The notes under the pieces: model-generated
The model's database searches: none
The model's input: only the letters and a program-made list of their open reading frames with translations
Told to the model about the DNA's origin: nothing
Shown here: positions 62,022 through 64,000 of the stretch, piece after piece
Position numbering within the stretch: the stretch's first letter is position 1
Layout of the letters: every line of letters begins with the position of its first letter
Translations under genes and position numbers: made by a program
Assembly: GCA_025351165.1 (NCBI GenBank)
Contig: JANXWK010000001.1
Location: 32,464-96,463 of the forward strand
Source of the DNA: Hyphomicrobiales bacterium
GTDB taxonomy: Bacteria; Pseudomonadota; Alphaproteobacteria; Rhizobiales; Beijerinckiaceae
Length of the DNA: 64,000 nt
Direction: 5' to 3'

Positions 62022-62063
62022 TGGTTAAATCTTGCTGGTTAAGTCTTGCTGGTTAAATCTTGA
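62022..62063 (-). repeat. Three 14-bp tandem repeats between fliK and flgD
   Basis: On the plus strand TGGTTAAATCTTGC, TGGTTAAGTCTTGC and TGGTTAAATCTTGA follow each other without gaps, ending 16 bases before the flgD start. On the coding strand each unit carries TTAACCAGCAAG. The repeated TTAACC resembles CtrA half-sites, but the 14-bp period does not give the N7 spacing. Confidence 0.65.
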
Positions 62064-62080
62064 TAGTTAGGTACGTGAAC

Positions 62081-63598
62081 TTAAATATGGATATCGACTG
62101 CCCCATTATTTCGGCGGGCGTAAGCATTCATAACAGCTGCTGTTATGTCTACCGTTTGCCGAGTATGGTCTGGTTCATTATGTCTTATCTGATCTGTATT
62201 TTTGTTGTGCGCCCAGTTAGGCTGTGAATGGCGCTGGTGACCACTATCCTGATGAAGTGAAAACTCCAAAGAGTTAGTGCCTGGCTTAAACCCTGCCTGT
62301 TCCAGTGAACGATTGAGACTGCTGGAATCACGTTGTAAAAGAGCCAGCGTTTCTGGACGCTCTACCCTTAGATGAGCCTTGATTTCGCCTTTATCATTTA
62401 TTTCCATTTTCACATCCACTCTACCAAGTTCGGCTGGATGAAGGTGAATAGTAAACTCACGTGCACCTTTTAAGGCACGGGACGCAATTGAAACGGGGAG
62501 GCTGGCGAGAGTTGCGCTGGAGGCTGCTAAAGAGGCTTCCTTAATATTGTTGGTCGCGTTGTTTACAGCCTCAAGAGCTGTGCCAAACGCACTGCCAAGT
62601 GGTGGGGCAAGCATCAAGTCTGTATTGGTAGTCAAGTTTGTTTTTAATATATCACCTAGCTGTGGCAAAAGGCTTTTTATGTTCTTGTCATCAGTTGGTA
62701 ACGACATTTCAAACTTGCCCAGCATTTGCTGAGTTTTAAAATCGGTTGATAACGTCTTATCAAATAAGCCTTTCAAAGACGCATTTAAAGCTTTATCACT
62801 TGTGTTTAAGATTTGCGGTTGAAGTGAAAGTAGATCGTTCAATAATTTGTCTGATGAATGATTTTCATCGGTGTTGCTGAATGCCTGTAGAAGAAGACCT
62901 GCAGAGTTGTTCAATGAAGCATTTTTCAAGCCTGCCAGTACTTTTCCATCCATATCAGGCACATCTTCCCATGTAGTGCCAACACCTTCAAGTTTGGATA
63001 ATCCGCTTGCAGCAGCTGCTGCCAAAGCTAACTGGGCATTTTCTAGTGTAGCTGCTTCACCTGTTATCAAAACAGGCAAAGGCTGCAATAAAATTGGCGC
63101 AAAATTACCAATATCATTGTTCTTTGTGCTATCTGCCAAATTCTTTGTGCTATCTGCTAGGTCTTCTAGGTCAGGATTTTCAGTTACAGGAGATGATTTC
63201 TTAAGGGCAAGATTACCTTTTTGTTCAGTCGTTTTTTGTGAATTATCAGCATCATCAAATTGTGATCCTGCAAGACCACTGTTTTTAGTCTGTGGCAAAG
63301 GCTCTGGATACGGCTTATTGAATTGGCTTGATGGTGCAGTTTTACGGTAATCATCCACGCCCAGTCGATAGGCATGTTGATGTGGAAGCGCTGGTTCACG
63401 ATGTATGGGTAAATCGGAACGTTTGGTAATATCCTGATGCTTGCTAATTTCTTTGCCAATATCACTGCGATCATGCGCAGCAGCATTCTGTGCAAAGACT
63501 TTTGCAAACTGGTCACTAGTTGATTTTGTGGCACTTGCTTTTTGCATGGTTGATTTGTTGCTCGCACCCAATGCGGACGTGGTTAAATCGCTACTCAT
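62081..63598 (-). CDS. fliK: Flagellar hook-length control protein FliK
   Basis: The product has 505 residues from the ATG at 63598 (MSSDLTTSALGASNK); four extra codons are open upstream. The first 370 residues are low-complexity and variable, with an exact tandem LADSTKNLADSTKN. The C-terminal domain is conserved: FTIHLHPAELGRVDVKMEIN, GEIKAHLRVERPETLALLQR, RSLEQAGFKPGTNSLEFSL. FliK measures hook length and triggers the FlhB specificity switch. Confidence 0.93.
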   Translation of the reverse strand: MSSDLTTSALGASNKSTMQKASATKSTSDQFAKVFAQNAAAHDRSDIGKEISKHQDITKRSDLPIHREPALPHQHAYRLGVDDYRKTAPSSQFNKPYPEPLPQTKNSGLAGSQFDDADNSQKTTEQKGNLALKKSSPVTENPDLEDLADSTKNLADSTKNNDIGNFAPILLQPLPVLITGEAATLENAQLALAAAAASGLSKLEGVGTTWEDVPDMDGKVLAGLKNASLNNSAGLLLQAFSNTDENHSSDKLLNDLLSLQPQILNTSDKALNASLKGLFDKTLSTDFKTQQMLGKFEMSLPTDDKNIKSLLPQLGDILKTNLTTNTDLMLAPPLGSAFGTALEAVNNATNNIKEASLAASSATLASLPVSIASRALKGAREFTIHLHPAELGRVDVKMEINDKGEIKAHLRVERPETLALLQRDSSSLNRSLEQAGFKPGTNSLEFSLHQDSGHQRHSQPNWAHNKNTDQIRHNEPDHTRQTVDITAAVMNAYARRNNGAVDIHI

Positions 63599-63941
63599 GA
63601 TACACAACACCTAACGCTACACACCCATACATTGGGCAGATTAGTTGTTTGCAAAGTGCAGGCCAAAATAGAATGGCTAAAATATTAACTCATTTCAATC
63701 ACTTATATAATCAATCATATGTCCGTATATTATATAATCGGCAAGATTGAATAGGGTATGTAGGTAAAATTTGCCGAGGAGAATAGAGTATTTAAGTATA
63801 ATTCAAAAAACCAACATTTTTTCATATCTTGTAAGGCTGGTGTAAGATTGGGGGTTTAGACAGGATTTACAAAGTCAGTACGGTTGCATTTTATAGCTAT
63901 AAATCCAGGTCCAACGTGACCAATAAAAACAGGATAAGAAC
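63599..63941. other. 343-base divergent promoter region with an inverted repeat
   Basis: This gap separates fliK (-) from the unknown gene starting at 63942 (+). It is AT-rich and holds TCGGCAA (63738-63744) and TTGCCGA (63771-63777), a perfect 7-bp inverted repeat 26 bases apart, and the fourth copy of the 25-bp element at 63829. No small open frame with a ribosome-binding site stands out. Confidence 0.5.
63829..63853 (+). promoter_or_regulatory. Copy 4 of the four-copy TGTAAGG direct-repeat element
   Basis: The element reads TTGTAAGGCTGG followed by TGTAAGATTGGGG, differing from the copy at 18302 at two positions. A T-tract (six Ts) lies 5-8 bases upstream. It ends 88 bases before the ATG at 63942. 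Confidence 0.65.
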
Positions 63942-64000
63942 ATGAGCACTATCAACAACGCGGCACCCGTGCAGACACAAATTGCCTATACTCAACCCTC
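63942..64000 (+). CDS. N-terminus of an unknown protein, 3' truncated
   Basis: About 20 codons are visible from the ATG at 63942 (MSTINNAAPVQTQIAYTQPS), with AGGA nine bases upstream. The visible part is polar, with no signal peptide, and somewhat like the Ser/Asn/Thr-rich N-termini of export substrates. A copy of the 25-bp element lies upstream. The rest is outside the window, so no function can be given. Confidence 0.55.
   Translation, partial: MSTINNAAPVQTQIAYTQP

Overview
The window is a chromosomal segment of a motile alphaproteobacterium of modest GC content. The evidence is a CckA-type hybrid kinase, the CtrA inhibitor SciP, a near-consensus CtrA box, an alphaproteobacterial LexA box (GAAC-N7-GAAC) upstream of recA, and an MbfA-type iron exporter with an Irr-like operator. 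I could not assign a genus. No rRNA, prophage, transposase or CRISPR array is visible. There is one tRNA, tRNA-Val(GAC).

Layout. 1-1.5 kb: tail of a membrane protein, a small unknown gene and a GNAT acetyltransferase. 1.5-10 kb: flagellar genes in two divergent units, fliO-fliP (-) and flgB-flgC-fliE-fliQ-fliR-flhB (+), followed by cckA; the divergent promoter region holds a perfect TTAA-N7-TTAAC site. 10-11.2 kb: an AT-rich DUF2971 gene bracketed by palindromic repeats. 11.3-16 kb: recA, alaS and rpsD, with an elaborate three-way-junction inverted-repeat structure between recA and alaS. 16-20.9 kb: a metallophosphoesterase, mbfA, a large kinase-like/toxin-like protein, the tRNA and a small membrane protein. 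20.9-38.8 kb: a surface-polysaccharide locus with dTDP-rhamnose synthesis (rmlCBDA), a KpsM/KpsT ABC exporter with two KpsE-type proteins, a methyltransferase, three large family 2 glycosyltransferases (one with eight 38-residue repeats) and UDP-glucose dehydrogenase.

38.8-48.8 kb (-): an OmpV-type porin follows a compact nine-gene operon: HAD phosphatase, class III aminotransferase, ureohydrolase-like protein, small 4-TM transporter, alpha/beta hydrolase, FemAB-like GNAT, second small 4-TM transporter, sensor kinase, and a sigma54-activating response regulator. A near-perfect sigma54 promoter (TGGCAC-N5-TTGCA) lies upstream of its first gene, so the operon appears to encode its own sigma54 regulator. 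Function is not known to me; an aminated lipid-linked or small-molecule product moved by a paired flippase is my inference. 49-59.5 kb is mainly housekeeping (cfa, mobA, mrp, a DsbA-like protein, aroQ, accB-accC, aat, a ubiK-like gene, a ybjN-like gene, proC), with a second unknown helical protein at 55.6 kb behind another CtrA-like box. 59.7-64 kb: two coupled unknown genes, sciP, flgD, fliK and the start of an unknown gene.

The most unexpected non-coding signal is a 25-bp element with two TGTAAGG-like half-sites 11 bp apart behind a T-tract. It occurs four times, each time upstream of a gene of unknown function (895-919 on the minus strand; 18302-18326, 59598-59622 and 63829-63853 on the plus strand). 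It looks like the operator or promoter of an undescribed regulon that includes the toxin-like protein.
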